A DNA stretch of 64,000 nucleotides from an uncultured Porphyromonas sp. (GTDB taxonomy: Bacteria > Bacteroidota > Bacteroidia > Bacteroidales > Porphyromonadaceae), in assembly GCA_934364985.1 (NCBI GenBank), contig CAKRMU010000002.1:62001-126000 (forward strand), read 5' to 3'. Under the pieces are notes generated by a model that was given only the letters and a program-made list of their open reading frames with translations, was not told where the DNA came from and made no database searches. The first letter of the stretch is position 1. Each line of letters begins with the position of its first letter. Positions 1 to 8,434 of this stretch are shown here, one piece after another. The position numbers and the translations under genes are program-made.

Positions 1-2
1 TG

Positions 3-260
3 GCGCATCCCACCAAGCAAGCCGTGAATTATATCATAGAAAGGTTTACCCAATATGCACTCCAGCCAATGGACGATATAGCTCTTCACTGGCAACGAAT
101 TCTCCCTCAGCTTGCACATCGTCCCTTAAGTAAAGACCCGCGGGAGGCAACCCGGTATTACCTTCGTCTCCAAAAAGAACTTGAGGAAATGTACAAAAAA
201 GCACCCCATCCATACATAAAAGAGCAACTCAATGCCATAGATCAAAAGCTACTGCAATGA
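3..260 (+). CDS. C-terminal end of a GSCFA-domain-like protein (5' partial)
   Basis: The reading frame is open from the first bases of the window, so this is the tail of a gene that starts outside it; the GTG at 24 is not a credible start. The tail reads AHPTKQAVNYIIERF followed by a charged helical end, which resembles the last part of Bacteroidetes GSCFA-domain proteins (a HP-x-x-x-AVxYI-x-x-RF pattern). The stop overlaps the murF-alr start by four bases (ATGA), so the two are probably co-transcribed, an arrangement I recall from other Bacteroidales. The family name is inferred from a short tail and from the neighbour; the enzymatic role is unknown. Confidence 0.6.
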   Translation, partial: AHPTKQAVNYIIERFTQYALQPMDDIALHWQRILPQLAHRPLSKDPREATRYYLRLQKELEEMYKKAPHPYIKEQLNAIDQKLLQ

Positions 261-2743
261 ATATCATCCATCACTCATCCTGCCAAAATCTAAGCGAGAT
301 AGCGTCACTCCTCGGCACCGATTGCACGGACTCTCGTGACATCCAATACTTACTTACGGACAGTCGAAGCCTTACATTCCCTGAGGCTACCCTGTTTTTT
401 GCTCTCGTCACAGAGCGGGGCAATGGGCACACATATATCCCCACTCTTTACGAGTCAGGCGTGCGAGCGTTTGTAGTGTCGCAAGATATCCCTAACGACA
501 TATTTCCGGAAGCGACCTTCATCAAGGTTAAAGACACCCTCATGGCACTTCAGGAAGTAGCAGCTCATCATAGGGCAATGCTCAGCTACCCCATCCTGAG
601 TATCACCGGCAGCAATGGTAAGACGACGCTTAAAGAACTGCTGTATCAGCTACTCTCCACATGCCACTCCATTGGTCGCTCGCCCCGAAGCTACAACTCA
701 CAGATAGGTGTTCCTCTCTCCCTTTGGAGTCTACCGGCCACTCTTGACTTGGGGATTATCGAGGCAGGGATTTCGCAAATTGGCGAGATGAATAGGTTAG
801 AAAAGATCATCGCTCCTACCTACGGAGCGATTACGAATATCGGCGAAGCCCACCAGCTACATTTCAATTCGCTACAAGAGAAGGCACGCGAAAAGTTGAG
901 CTTATTTAGGCATTGCAAACTTATTTTTGCTCCATACGATGACCCTATTATACGTGAAACCATTGAGGAAATGGGGCTAACTAAAAATACAAAATTCTGG
1001 AGTAGAGAGTGTAAAGATGCCACTCTTTTCGTAGAGAGTACCACAGACGACGTCAATGGCACGACGATTACGCTGCTCCTTGACGGAGAAAAGAAAGAAC
1101 TCAGACTGCCATTTTTGGACAAAGGTAGTATAGATGACTGCTTGCTGGCTCTGCTCATCACTAAACACCTATTTCCGGAGACAGTGGAAGACTTATCGCC
1201 ATTTGCCCACCTAACCCCGATATCTATGCGTCTCGAGGTATTGGAGGGGAAAGCAGGGACACTCCTCATCAATGACACCTACAATTCAGATTACGACTCC
1301 CTCAGCATCGCTTTAGACTTTCAGAAACGGCGGAATAACGATGCACAGCCTACAGCACTCATCCTTGCCCAGATTGAGGATAGCACTGAGGAGCCACGGC
1401 AATTGCTCCAAAGGGTTAGCCAATTAATCAACCGATACCACCTCAATAAACTCTACCTCGTAGGGGCAGACCTACAAGCTTACCTGTCGCTATTCCCCAC
1501 GCTGACTCAGTGGTTCCCCACATCCGTAGAGTTAGATAAAGGTCTGCCTATCGACACATTATCAGGCTATAATATCCTATTTAAGGGAGGAAGTAATGCA
1601 CACTTCGACAAGGTTATAGAGAATTGGCGACAACAAACGCATCAGACTATCCTTAGCATTAACCTCACTAGTTTGGCACACAATTTCCAGACACTCAAGG
1701 CTCAGCTACCGCCACACACCGAGACCATATCCATGATCAAAGCCAATGGTTATGGAGCCGGTGCCTACGAAGTAGCACGCACTCTGGAGCGAGCAGGTAC
1801 CGATTACCTCGCAGTGGCAGTGGCTGATGAGGGAAAAGAGCTTAGGAAAAAAGGCATCACCCTCCCTATCATCGTGATGAATCCGGAGTTGTCTAACCTC
1901 CGCACGATTATCTCCTACCATCTTCAGCCGGAGATATACAGCTTTGAATTGCTTCAGCAATACGAGAAAACGGCGATGGCTTATAGCGACCACGTACTCC
2001 CCATACACCTCAAGTGGAATACAGGAATGAATAGACTCGGCTTTGCCCCCACACAAGTACAGGAGGTTGCCAAGCGGCTCGGTGCATCTACGACACTTCG
2101 TGTAGCGAGTATATTCACCCACTTAGCCGTTGCAGACGATCCAAGTGAGGATGCTTTCACTCTTAGGCAATTGGAGACACTTGATCAGATACACCGAGAA
2201 TTGTCTACAGCCCTAAATTACACCCCCAAAAAGCACGCTCTGAATACCGCTGGGGCGATTCGTTTTCCTCGCTATCAATCCGATATTATACGCCTTGGGA
2301 TTGGACTTTATGGCATTTCACCACTCAGCAAAGACCAATTGGGCTTAGAGCCAATAGCCACTCTCACCACGCAAATACTACAGATACAAGACCTAAGGCA
2401 GGGGGATACCATCGGCTACGGAAGACGGGGCAAAGCAGACCGACCAAGTCGTATTGCCATCATCCCCATTGGGTACGCTGATGGCTTGCCACGGCTGTTA
2501 GGGAATGGTCATATCACCTTTCAGCTCCCCGATGGGTCGTTAGTCCCCACGATTGGCAATATATGTATGGATACCTTAATGCTGGATGTCACTGATGCCC
2601 CCTCGGCAACTACGGGTACTGAAGTGACGATATTCAGTGATAAGCTTCCCATCACACGTTTATCTGATGTGTGCCAAACAATACCTTACGAGACCCTGTC
2701 TCGGCTCTCCTCTCGTATAGCTCGCCATTACTTCACGGAGTAA
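257..2743 (+). CDS. murF-alr: Bifunctional MurF ligase / alanine racemase
   Basis: A fusion of two cytoplasmic peptidoglycan enzymes. The N-terminal half (about residues 1-455) is UDP-N-acetylmuramoyl-tripeptide:D-Ala-D-Ala ligase, with the ATP loop GSNGKTT at residues 118-124. The C-terminal half (about 465-828) is a PLP alanine racemase: the PLP lysine is K495 in MIKANGYGAGAYEVA, followed by GIGLYG, YADGLPR and GNICMD motifs. One chain therefore makes D-Ala from L-Ala and attaches the D-Ala-D-Ala dipeptide to the muropeptide precursor. The fusion is known from Bacteroidetes. The start overlaps the previous stop. A strong hairpin follows the gene at 2768-2820. Confidence 0.95.
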   Translation: MNIIHHSSCQNLSEIASLLGTDCTDSRDIQYLLTDSRSLTFPEATLFFALVTERGNGHTYIPTLYESGVRAFVVSQDIPNDIFPEATFIKVKDTLMALQEVAAHHRAMLSYPILSITGSNGKTTLKELLYQLLSTCHSIGRSPRSYNSQIGVPLSLWSLPATLDLGIIEAGISQIGEMNRLEKIIAPTYGAITNIGEAHQLHFNSLQEKAREKLSLFRHCKLIFAPYDDPIIRETIEEMGLTKNTKFWSRECKDATLFVESTTDDVNGTTITLLLDGEKKELRLPFLDKGSIDDCLLALLITKHLFPETVEDLSPFAHLTPISMRLEVLEGKAGTLLINDTYNSDYDSLSIALDFQKRRNNDAQPTALILAQIEDSTEEPRQLLQRVSQLINRYHLNKLYLVGADLQAYLSLFPTLTQWFPTSVELDKGLPIDTLSGYNILFKGGSNAHFDKVIENWRQQTHQTILSINLTSLAHNFQTLKAQLPPHTETISMIKANGYGAGAYEVARTLERAGTDYLAVAVADEGKELRKKGITLPIIVMNPELSNLRTIISYHLQPEIYSFELLQQYEKTAMAYSDHVLPIHLKWNTGMNRLGFAPTQVQEVAKRLGASTTLRVASIFTHLAVADDPSEDAFTLRQLETLDQIHRELSTALNYTPKKHALNTAGAIRFPRYQSDIIRLGIGLYGISPLSKDQLGLEPIATLTTQILQIQDLRQGDTIGYGRRGKADRPSRIAIIPIGYADGLPRLLGNGHITFQLPDGSLVPTIGNICMDTLMLDVTDAPSATTGTEVTIFSDKLPITRLSDVCQTIPYETLSRLSSRIARHYFTE

Positions 2744-2767
2744 GAAGAGGATCAAAGAGATGAGCTT

Positions 2768-2820
2768 AATAGCACTCCCCACTGCTCGTATAAGTTAAGC
2801 GAGCAGTGGGGAGTGCTATT
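2768..2820 (+). terminator. Strong inverted repeat after murF-alr
   Basis: A perfect 21-bp stem (arms 2768-2788 and 2800-2820) with an 11-base loop lies 24 bases after the stop codon. It is likely the transcript end of murF-alr. There is no clear U-run after the stem, only the TATT inside it. Confidence 0.7.
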
Positions 2821-2871
2821 TCATAAAGGTCAGGAGCCGTAAATCGTTGTCCTCCGTACTACTTGACAGAA

Positions 2872-3004
2872 TCACTTGGGAATCCTGTAAAACTAATACC
2901 TGATATTAGTCGGGACGAATATAGGGAATCCGCCAAAGCTAATACCAAGTATTCGTTTCGACGAATATAGGGTATTCGTTTCGTAGCATTTTGACTAAGT
3001 ATTC
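2872..3004. repeat. 23-bp palindromic repeat array 1
   Basis: Four clear units start at 2895, 2918, 2941 and 2964, exactly 23 bp apart. The cores are AATACCTGATATT, AATATAGGGAATC, AATACCAAGTATT and AATATAGGGTATT. A degenerate half unit sits one period earlier at 2872, and an AAGTATTC remnant follows near 2997 after TTTTGAC (2989-2995). The gap 2744-3291 otherwise holds only the hairpin and the fimbrial promoter. Confidence 0.9.
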
Positions 3005-3104
3005 TTGTATTGTGTGAGAAAGGGGAATACACGGAGTATCGTGATGAGTGTGATAGGTGGTATAGTTATCATAAAATATCAGCCTTCTTTAATTATATTA
3101 AAAG

Positions 3105-3136
3105 CTTGTAAAAGTGGCATTGTTTTTGTATTTTTG
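3105..3136 (+). promoter_or_regulatory. Bacteroidetes-type promoter of the fimbrial operon
   Basis: The -7 element TATTTTTG is at 3129-3136. The -33-like element CTTG (one mismatch to TTTG) is at 3105-3108, with a 20-base spacer. Transcription would start near 3143, leaving a leader of about 150 bases before the ATG at 3292. Confidence 0.6.
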
Positions 3137-3291
3137 TGTCACTTTTGGTATGGTGGTGTCGCTTGCTCCTCTTTGTAGGAATAGTTAGCTATAGATTTAT
3201 CGCCATGCACACTATGCAATAAATGAAAGAACCATAATGCTCTCCCTTATTGAGGGGCGGGTGCTCAAATATCAACAAAAAAAAGAAGTCA

Positions 3292-5802
3292 ATGTACAGA
3301 ATCATCACATCTCGGGCTTGCCTTTTGGTATGTCTCCTATCGATGCTGTCATGTGTGGGATGTCAGAGACAGAGGGAAATAGATGAGCCTGAGGCTCGGA
3401 GTGAGATACAGTTTCATGCTTTCGTCAGTAACCAATTGAAAGGAGCAAACGAGACCCTCTCAACACTATCAAAGAGTGGCTTTAATATCCGAGCTTACGG
3501 ACAGGGACAGCTCTACTTTGAGGATAGGGTGACCGCCACCGAGACAGGTGCCGGCACCGGCGTTTGGAATACTACAAGTACCCATATGTGGCCAAGCTAT
3601 GATCTTGACTTTATTGGGTACAATGGTCTTGGTGTCTATGGCACATTAGATATTGACGCTTCAAATAAGAGCATAAAGCTGAGTACTCCTGAGCAGGTGG
3701 AGCAGCAAGTGGATCTTCTTGTAGCTCGCACGATGGGGCGAGTAGCTGAGCATGGCATAGATGGAGTACCGCTTTACTTTAAGCACCTCCTCTCTCAGAT
3801 TTCTGTGCAGGCAAAAAATAGCAATAAAGCATATCAGATAGAGGTGGCGGGTGTAAAGATCGCACGCATACTATCACAGGGTACTTTCGCACTTCCTTCC
3901 GAGATAAAGCTCAGCGATGAGCTAACCAGTTACACCGATCTAAGTACCCCTAAGAGTTTCGGGATGAGTACCCCTAAGGTGCTTACTTTGGGCGAAACAC
4001 CTCAGTGGATCGGCAATAGTGCCAAGGGTAACTTTATGCTCATCCCTCAGTTGCTTACAGCGTGGAATAGAGCAACGGAGGCGGGGGGAGCGAAGGACAA
4101 CGAGGGTGCCTACATCGGATTATTGCTTAGGATCACCACACCGGCAGGAGCACAATACTATCCACTCGAGAAGGGGAAGTATGCCTATGTAGCGGTGCCA
4201 CTCTCCATACCCGGAGGTATGAAGGCTGGAGTTCACTATAAGGTGACACTGGATCTTAGCAAGGGAGCAGGCTATCAAGAGCCTAAGCTTGGCAATGGTG
4301 TACCTACCGACTTGCCTGAGGGAGTGGAGGTAAGCACTAAGCCTTGGGGCGGAATGGAGAAACCAGGCGAAGCAATATTAGGTGGAGCGATTGCGTTTGA
4401 CGTATCGGTTGAGCCATGGAAAGATAAGAGCATCGACCTTCAGCTGGAAGCCGATCAGCGAAAGCCTATCACGATGCAATATGGTAGTTTACGAAAAGTC
4501 TTCTCGATCCCCAAGGATGCTACCGAGCTAAAGGAGAGCGATATTCCGAAGGTAATAATGCCCGGGCGGAAGTTTATCCGCTGGGAAGATGGCAAGGGAA
4601 ATGCCATTACATTCCCATACCCCCTAACGAATGACTTTGTACTCACCGCCAAATTGGAGTCTTACTATGCGACGTTAGTCGTACCACAGGGGTTCCAATT
4701 CAAGAGCGATAAATCAACCGGCAATAAGCGGTTGGAATTGACCGAAGAGGGACACTTGCCAGAGTTACCAGAGTTAGAAGCAAAGAAAGGAACGGTCTCT
4801 AACCCTCAAGATACGAGAGGCTTTGTAGGGTGGACTAAAGATACCAACCCGACCATTGACTCCGAAGTGGTGTCAAAGAAGACGATATTGGATAGTGATG
4901 TAGAGCTACATGCCATTCTTACATCAGGAGTCGTTTCCAAAACCACAGGTGCCGAACTCTATTATATACCGGGGACAGGTGGGTCACGGCCAAAGTTCTT
5001 TACCTTTGCACGTGGTGTGACCTCTCATAGTGGATTAGATGGAATTGAAATACAAAATCTCTATGTGGCAAAATACCCCGTCACTCAAGCAGAGTATCAG
5101 CAGGTAATGGGCAGTAACCCATCCTACTTCTCAGACCCAGACAAATCCCGTTTCGCAGGCAATCGCTTTAATGGAGTAACTCGTACAAAAGCAAGCGAGA
5201 GACCTGTAGAGTCGGTCACCTGGATGGATGCCATACGGTTCTGCAATAAGCTTAGCGAAAGGGATGGCTTAACTGCCGTCTACACTATAATGGGTGACGC
5301 ACCGGAGCAGGTGACACGCGATCCTAATGCCAATGGCTACCGTCTTCCTACTGAGGCCGAGTGGATATGGATATCCACTTCTGCAAGTGGAGAGAATGAC
5401 AGAAGCATAGCTCTCCAAAGGGCCGTAGCTATTCCTGCCAACTTTGCTTGGTTTAGAGATAATGCAATGCTTGGTGCTGAAAAAAGTCTGAATTCAAAGG
5501 TATGGCAGGCATTTACTAATCCTGAATATGGCACGAAACCAGTAGGGAGGAAGCAACCTAATGAGCTGGGAATCTACGATATGAGCGGGAATGTGTGGGA
5601 ATGGGTCGAAGACTGGTATGGGGAGCGCACCTACGAGCGTGACAATGGACCTTTGAGTGGCACTTATAAGGTGCTGAAAGGTGGTAGCTTCCACTCAGAT
5701 AAGAAGTTCCTTAAAGTGGATTACCGAAAGAAATACTTGCCCGACCGTACCGATAAGGTGATCGGCTTCCGAGTCGTCCGTAATGTGAGAGCTATCAACT
5801 AA
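3292..5802 (+). CDS. Fimbrillin-family lipoprotein fused to an FGE/SUMF1-like domain
   Basis: The 836-residue protein has a lipoprotein signal (MYRIITSRACLLVCLL, candidate lipid Cys at 21 or 24). It continues with a fimbrillin/Mfa-like region (about 35-380) closely similar in order and wording to the protein at 8435-9598, for example KHLLSQI and VAGVKI. Two InlB-B-repeat-like segments follow (about 390-540). The C-terminal domain (about 575-832) looks like a formylglycine-generating-enzyme/sulfatase-modifying fold: YPVTQAEYQQVMG, RLPTEAEW, GNVWEWVEDWYG, LKGGSF, IGFRVVR. ATG 3292 is preferred over the in-frame TTG 3250 because it begins the signal peptide. It heads the operon and could be a tip adhesin or minor pilin. 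Catalysis by the FGE-like part is unproven. Confidence 0.8.
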   Translation: MYRIITSRACLLVCLLSMLSCVGCQRQREIDEPEARSEIQFHAFVSNQLKGANETLSTLSKSGFNIRAYGQGQLYFEDRVTATETGAGTGVWNTTSTHMWPSYDLDFIGYNGLGVYGTLDIDASNKSIKLSTPEQVEQQVDLLVARTMGRVAEHGIDGVPLYFKHLLSQISVQAKNSNKAYQIEVAGVKIARILSQGTFALPSEIKLSDELTSYTDLSTPKSFGMSTPKVLTLGETPQWIGNSAKGNFMLIPQLLTAWNRATEAGGAKDNEGAYIGLLLRITTPAGAQYYPLEKGKYAYVAVPLSIPGGMKAGVHYKVTLDLSKGAGYQEPKLGNGVPTDLPEGVEVSTKPWGGMEKPGEAILGGAIAFDVSVEPWKDKSIDLQLEADQRKPITMQYGSLRKVFSIPKDATELKESDIPKVIMPGRKFIRWEDGKGNAITFPYPLTNDFVLTAKLESYYATLVVPQGFQFKSDKSTGNKRLELTEEGHLPELPELEAKKGTVSNPQDTRGFVGWTKDTNPTIDSEVVSKKTILDSDVELHAILTSGVVSKTTGAELYYIPGTGGSRPKFFTFARGVTSHSGLDGIEIQNLYVAKYPVTQAEYQQVMGSNPSYFSDPDKSRFAGNRFNGVTRTKASERPVESVTWMDAIRFCNKLSERDGLTAVYTIMGDAPEQVTRDPNANGYRLPTEAEWIWISTSASGENDRSIALQRAVAIPANFAWFRDNAMLGAEKSLNSKVWQAFTNPEYGTKPVGRKQPNELGIYDMSGNVWEWVEDWYGERTYERDNGPLSGTYKVLKGGSFHSDKKFLKVDYRKKYLPDRTDKVIGFRVVRNVRAIN

Positions 5803-5840
5803 GTAAGCGAATAAAGAATATAGATAAGTAAGTGAGACTT

Positions 5841-6812
5841 ATGAGGACTAATATATTAGTAACCCTACTCTTTGGTACACTCATAGTGGCGTGGGGGGCA
5901 TCACCTCTCTATGGGCAAGTGCTACAGGAGAATTGGTGGAGAAACGGCAAGTATACGATAGAGGATGTTGCCGACCCGGTCTACGCCTATGACGAAGAAT
6001 TTATGCGAGACGCCCCAAATATCTATCTACCAATTGAAAAAAACGGGAAGCTTCCTGCGGTCATCGTGATTCATGGATATGGTGCAACGAAAGATCAGAT
6101 GCGACCAACGGCACAACTTCTTGCGTCGCATGGAATGATTGTATTGGTTTATACAGCAATGGATCAGAACCAACCATTTCAATGGTTAGACGGACTTGTC
6201 GCGGCCTTTCATCTACTTGAGGGAGAGAACCGCCGTCCTGAGTCAAAAATATATAATAGAGTAGACTTTCAGAGGATTGGTCTACTCGGACACTCTATGG
6301 GAGGTGCAGGGGTATTGCATTCGGCAGCGATGGAGAAACCCAATGGGCTACAGGGAAAGATTAAGACAGTGGTGGGTATGATGCCTTACCACGGAACGAC
6401 TAGTGCCTTCACTGATGAGATCGCAGGTGGAAAAGATAAGCTTGGCTGTGACATTTCTACCACTCCAAATGCTACACTTATCATCTCCGGAGAGGTCGAC
6501 AATACAAATGAACCTATAGGTGGCTATGAGTTTTATCAGACACTAAAGAAGAATAAGAGAGTCTTCTTTTCTCTGAAAGGAACAAGCCACATTGACTGGA
6601 TGAATAAGTCTGGCATAAACTCTAAGTATTATCCGGTGGCAATGCCTGTCATTACTGCTTGGATGCTCACTTACCTCTGTGGGGAAAATCAGTATGAAAG
6701 CTACTTCAAAGAGGGAGGACTTTATTTTGAGATGTGGGTACGCCCTACGCTCAAAGGAAATGTTAAAGAGGGTAGAGGAGAATTCCCTGCTTTTGAAATA
6801 AAAGAACCTTAA
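5841..6812 (+). CDS. Secreted alpha/beta hydrolase (dienelactone hydrolase/PETase-like fold)
   Basis: The protein is 323 residues with an N-terminal signal peptide (MRTNILVTLLFGTLIVAWG) and so should act in the periplasm or outside. The fold is shown by the oxyanion segment VIVIHGYGATKDQ, the nucleophile elbow GHSMGGAG, the acid-bearing strand LIISGEVDNTNEP and a late His in GTSHIDWM. This set resembles the chlorophyllase, dienelactone-hydrolase and cutinase-like polyester hydrolase group. ATG 5841 is chosen over GTG 5832, nine bases upstream. It lies 38 bases after the fimbrillin-FGE gene and 6 bases before the DUF3575 gene, inside the fimbrial operon, where a hydrolase is unusual. Its substrate cannot be told from sequence. 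Confidence 0.8.
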   Translation: MRTNILVTLLFGTLIVAWGASPLYGQVLQENWWRNGKYTIEDVADPVYAYDEEFMRDAPNIYLPIEKNGKLPAVIVIHGYGATKDQMRPTAQLLASHGMIVLVYTAMDQNQPFQWLDGLVAAFHLLEGENRRPESKIYNRVDFQRIGLLGHSMGGAGVLHSAAMEKPNGLQGKIKTVVGMMPYHGTTSAFTDEIAGGKDKLGCDISTTPNATLIISGEVDNTNEPIGGYEFYQTLKKNKRVFFSLKGTSHIDWMNKSGINSKYYPVAMPVITAWMLTYLCGENQYESYFKEGGLYFEMWVRPTLKGNVKEGRGEFPAFEIKEP

Positions 6813-6818
6813 AAAGGA

Positions 6819-7454
6819 ATGAAGAGAGATATGAGGTATAATAATGCGATACGATGCTTATTTATTGCATTATTATCGCTGTGTACTAAGCCCCTTATGG
6901 GACAAGCAAGGCAGATATTAGAAGAGCAACAGGCTCCCTCTGAGGTGCGTCGAAGCTGGCTTTCTGTACGGAGCAATGCTTTGGCAGATATAGCATTGGT
7001 GCCTAATTTAGGCTTAGAAGCATTCATAGGAGAGCATTGGAGCTGTGAGGTCTCCGGCTATGGTGCGTGGTGGGCAAAGCCTAAGGCCAACTTCTTCTAT
7101 CGTCTAAGAGGCTTAGAGAGTGAGGTCAAGTATTGGCTTGGACAGAGGGAGCAAGGGGGCATAGGACATCACATTGGGCTCTATGCTCTACTCTTTGATT
7201 ACAACTTTCAAGTGGGAGGAAAAGGGATATTAGGCGATAGCCCTCACTTTGGTGTAGGTGTGGCATATGGTTATGCTTGGAGCCTTGGTAAGCAGTGGTC
7301 TTTAGAGGGGACCATAGGGATAGGTTATCTCCATGGCATTTTTAAGCAGTATGGGAAGCAGACAAATGGTTGTTTTCCGTGGGAGGCAACGAAACGACTC
7401 GATTTTGTCGGGCCGACCAAGCTTTCACTTTCACTCGTATATAGGTTATGGTAA
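6819..7454 (+). CDS. DUF3575-like fimbrial-operon outer-membrane protein
   Basis: The protein is 211 residues with a signal peptide ending near PLMGQA. It then has alternating hydrophobic and aromatic strands (GLEAFIGEHWSCEVSGYGAWW, GIGHHIGLYALLFDYNFQ, SLEGTIGIGYLHGIF, KLSLSLVYRLW) that suggest a small outer-membrane beta-barrel. The pattern and the place immediately before a DUF5119-like gene match the DUF3575 family found in Bacteroidales fimbrial loci. The stop overlaps the next start (ATGGTAA), implying coupled translation. It probably helps surface assembly or anchoring, but this is inferred from context. Confidence 0.75.
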   Translation: MKRDMRYNNAIRCLFIALLSLCTKPLMGQARQILEEQQAPSEVRRSWLSVRSNALADIALVPNLGLEAFIGEHWSCEVSGYGAWWAKPKANFFYRLRGLESEVKYWLGQREQGGIGHHIGLYALLFDYNFQVGGKGILGDSPHFGVGVAYGYAWSLGKQWSLEGTIGIGYLHGIFKQYGKQTNGCFPWEATKRLDFVGPTKLSLSLVYRLW

Positions 7455-8392
7455 AGGGACTAAAATATATCGTGCTGCTCCTGCTCCCGCTTCTCTTTGT
7501 CCAGTGCCGGCACATAGAGCTTTGCTACTCCGAGGCGGTAGAGGTGGAAGTTCGTTTTGATTGGTCTCAAGTACCTGAGCCACACGTGGCAGGCATGACC
7601 ACTTACTTCTTTCCTTTGGATAATGGTTCCACACCAGTGCGACGAGATTTCAAAGATAAGACAGGAGGATCCACAACGTTGCGTGACGGAAGCTATAGAG
7701 TGGTAGCATTCAACAACACCTCAAGCATTCTACAGCACAGGGGTGAAGAGCGATATGAGACATTAGAGAGCTTTACTCGTGATTGCAACCCACTTTCAGG
7801 AGCACTTCTATCACTGAGGGATCCATCGTGGGATGCCGGGAAGGACTTCCGATTACAGCCTGAGCCTTTTTATGCAGGACGAATAAAGGAGACGAAGATT
7901 GTGCCACAAGCCGATGGCACACCTCGGCAAGTGGTGACTATAGTGATGGAACCACGTTATAGGGAAGTGCGTATCCGATTGACCAATGTGCAGGGCTTGC
8001 AGGGAGTATATGGCATCTCGGCAGGCTTTGGAGGCGTAGTGCCAAGCTACTTTATAGGGTTGGATAAGTGGCACGAGGGGAGCGTCTACCATCCTGTAGC
8101 CATGAATATCAAGGGACAGGAAGTAGAGGGCAATATGTTGACCTATGGATTGCTTCCCAGAGCAAAGGGCGGGCAACAAGAGCTAATCCTCTATGTAGTG
8201 ATGGCTGATGGCAAAGGCTATACTTACAGCTTTGATGTTACAGATCAAGTGGAGAAGCAAAAGGGAAAAGCTGTGGTTGATATAAAATTGGAAGAAGAGT
8301 TGAAATTACCTCGGATAGACGAATCGGTTCGTAGTGGACTTAGCATCACAGTGGAAAGCTGGAGGAAAGTCTACGTAAACATTAAGATGTAA
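7448..8392 (+). CDS. DUF5119-like fimbrial lipoprotein
   Basis: The 314-residue lipoprotein begins MVKGLKYIVLLLLPLLFVQC, with Cys20 as the lipid site although the residue before it (Gln) is atypical. The early RHIELCYSEAVEVEVRFDW stretch matches the start of DUF5119 proteins as I know them. The rest is a beta-rich domain like those of fimbrillin-associated anchor or assembly proteins. It overlaps the DUF3575 gene by seven bases and lies 42 bases before the fimbrillin at 8435. A role as fimbrial anchor or accessory protein, comparable to FimB or Mfa2, is an inference from position. Confidence 0.7.
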   Translation: MVKGLKYIVLLLLPLLFVQCRHIELCYSEAVEVEVRFDWSQVPEPHVAGMTTYFFPLDNGSTPVRRDFKDKTGGSTTLRDGSYRVVAFNNTSSILQHRGEERYETLESFTRDCNPLSGALLSLRDPSWDAGKDFRLQPEPFYAGRIKETKIVPQADGTPRQVVTIVMEPRYREVRIRLTNVQGLQGVYGISAGFGGVVPSYFIGLDKWHEGSVYHPVAMNIKGQEVEGNMLTYGLLPRAKGGQQELILYVVMADGKGYTYSFDVTDQVEKQKGKAVVDIKLEEELKLPRIDESVRSGLSITVESWRKVYVNIKM

Positions 8393-8434
8393 GGACTCTT
8401 AATAAGTAAATACATAAATTAATAGAAAGAGAAT

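Noticed and set aside
820..2122. Minus-strand open frames of 138-152 codons inside murF-alr
   Set aside because: They are shadows of a strong gene, have no promoter and show no recognisable protein features.
3250..3291. Upstream TTG start for the fimbrillin-FGE gene
   Set aside because: It would put 14 residues before a clean lipoprotein signal; ATG 3292 begins the signal exactly.
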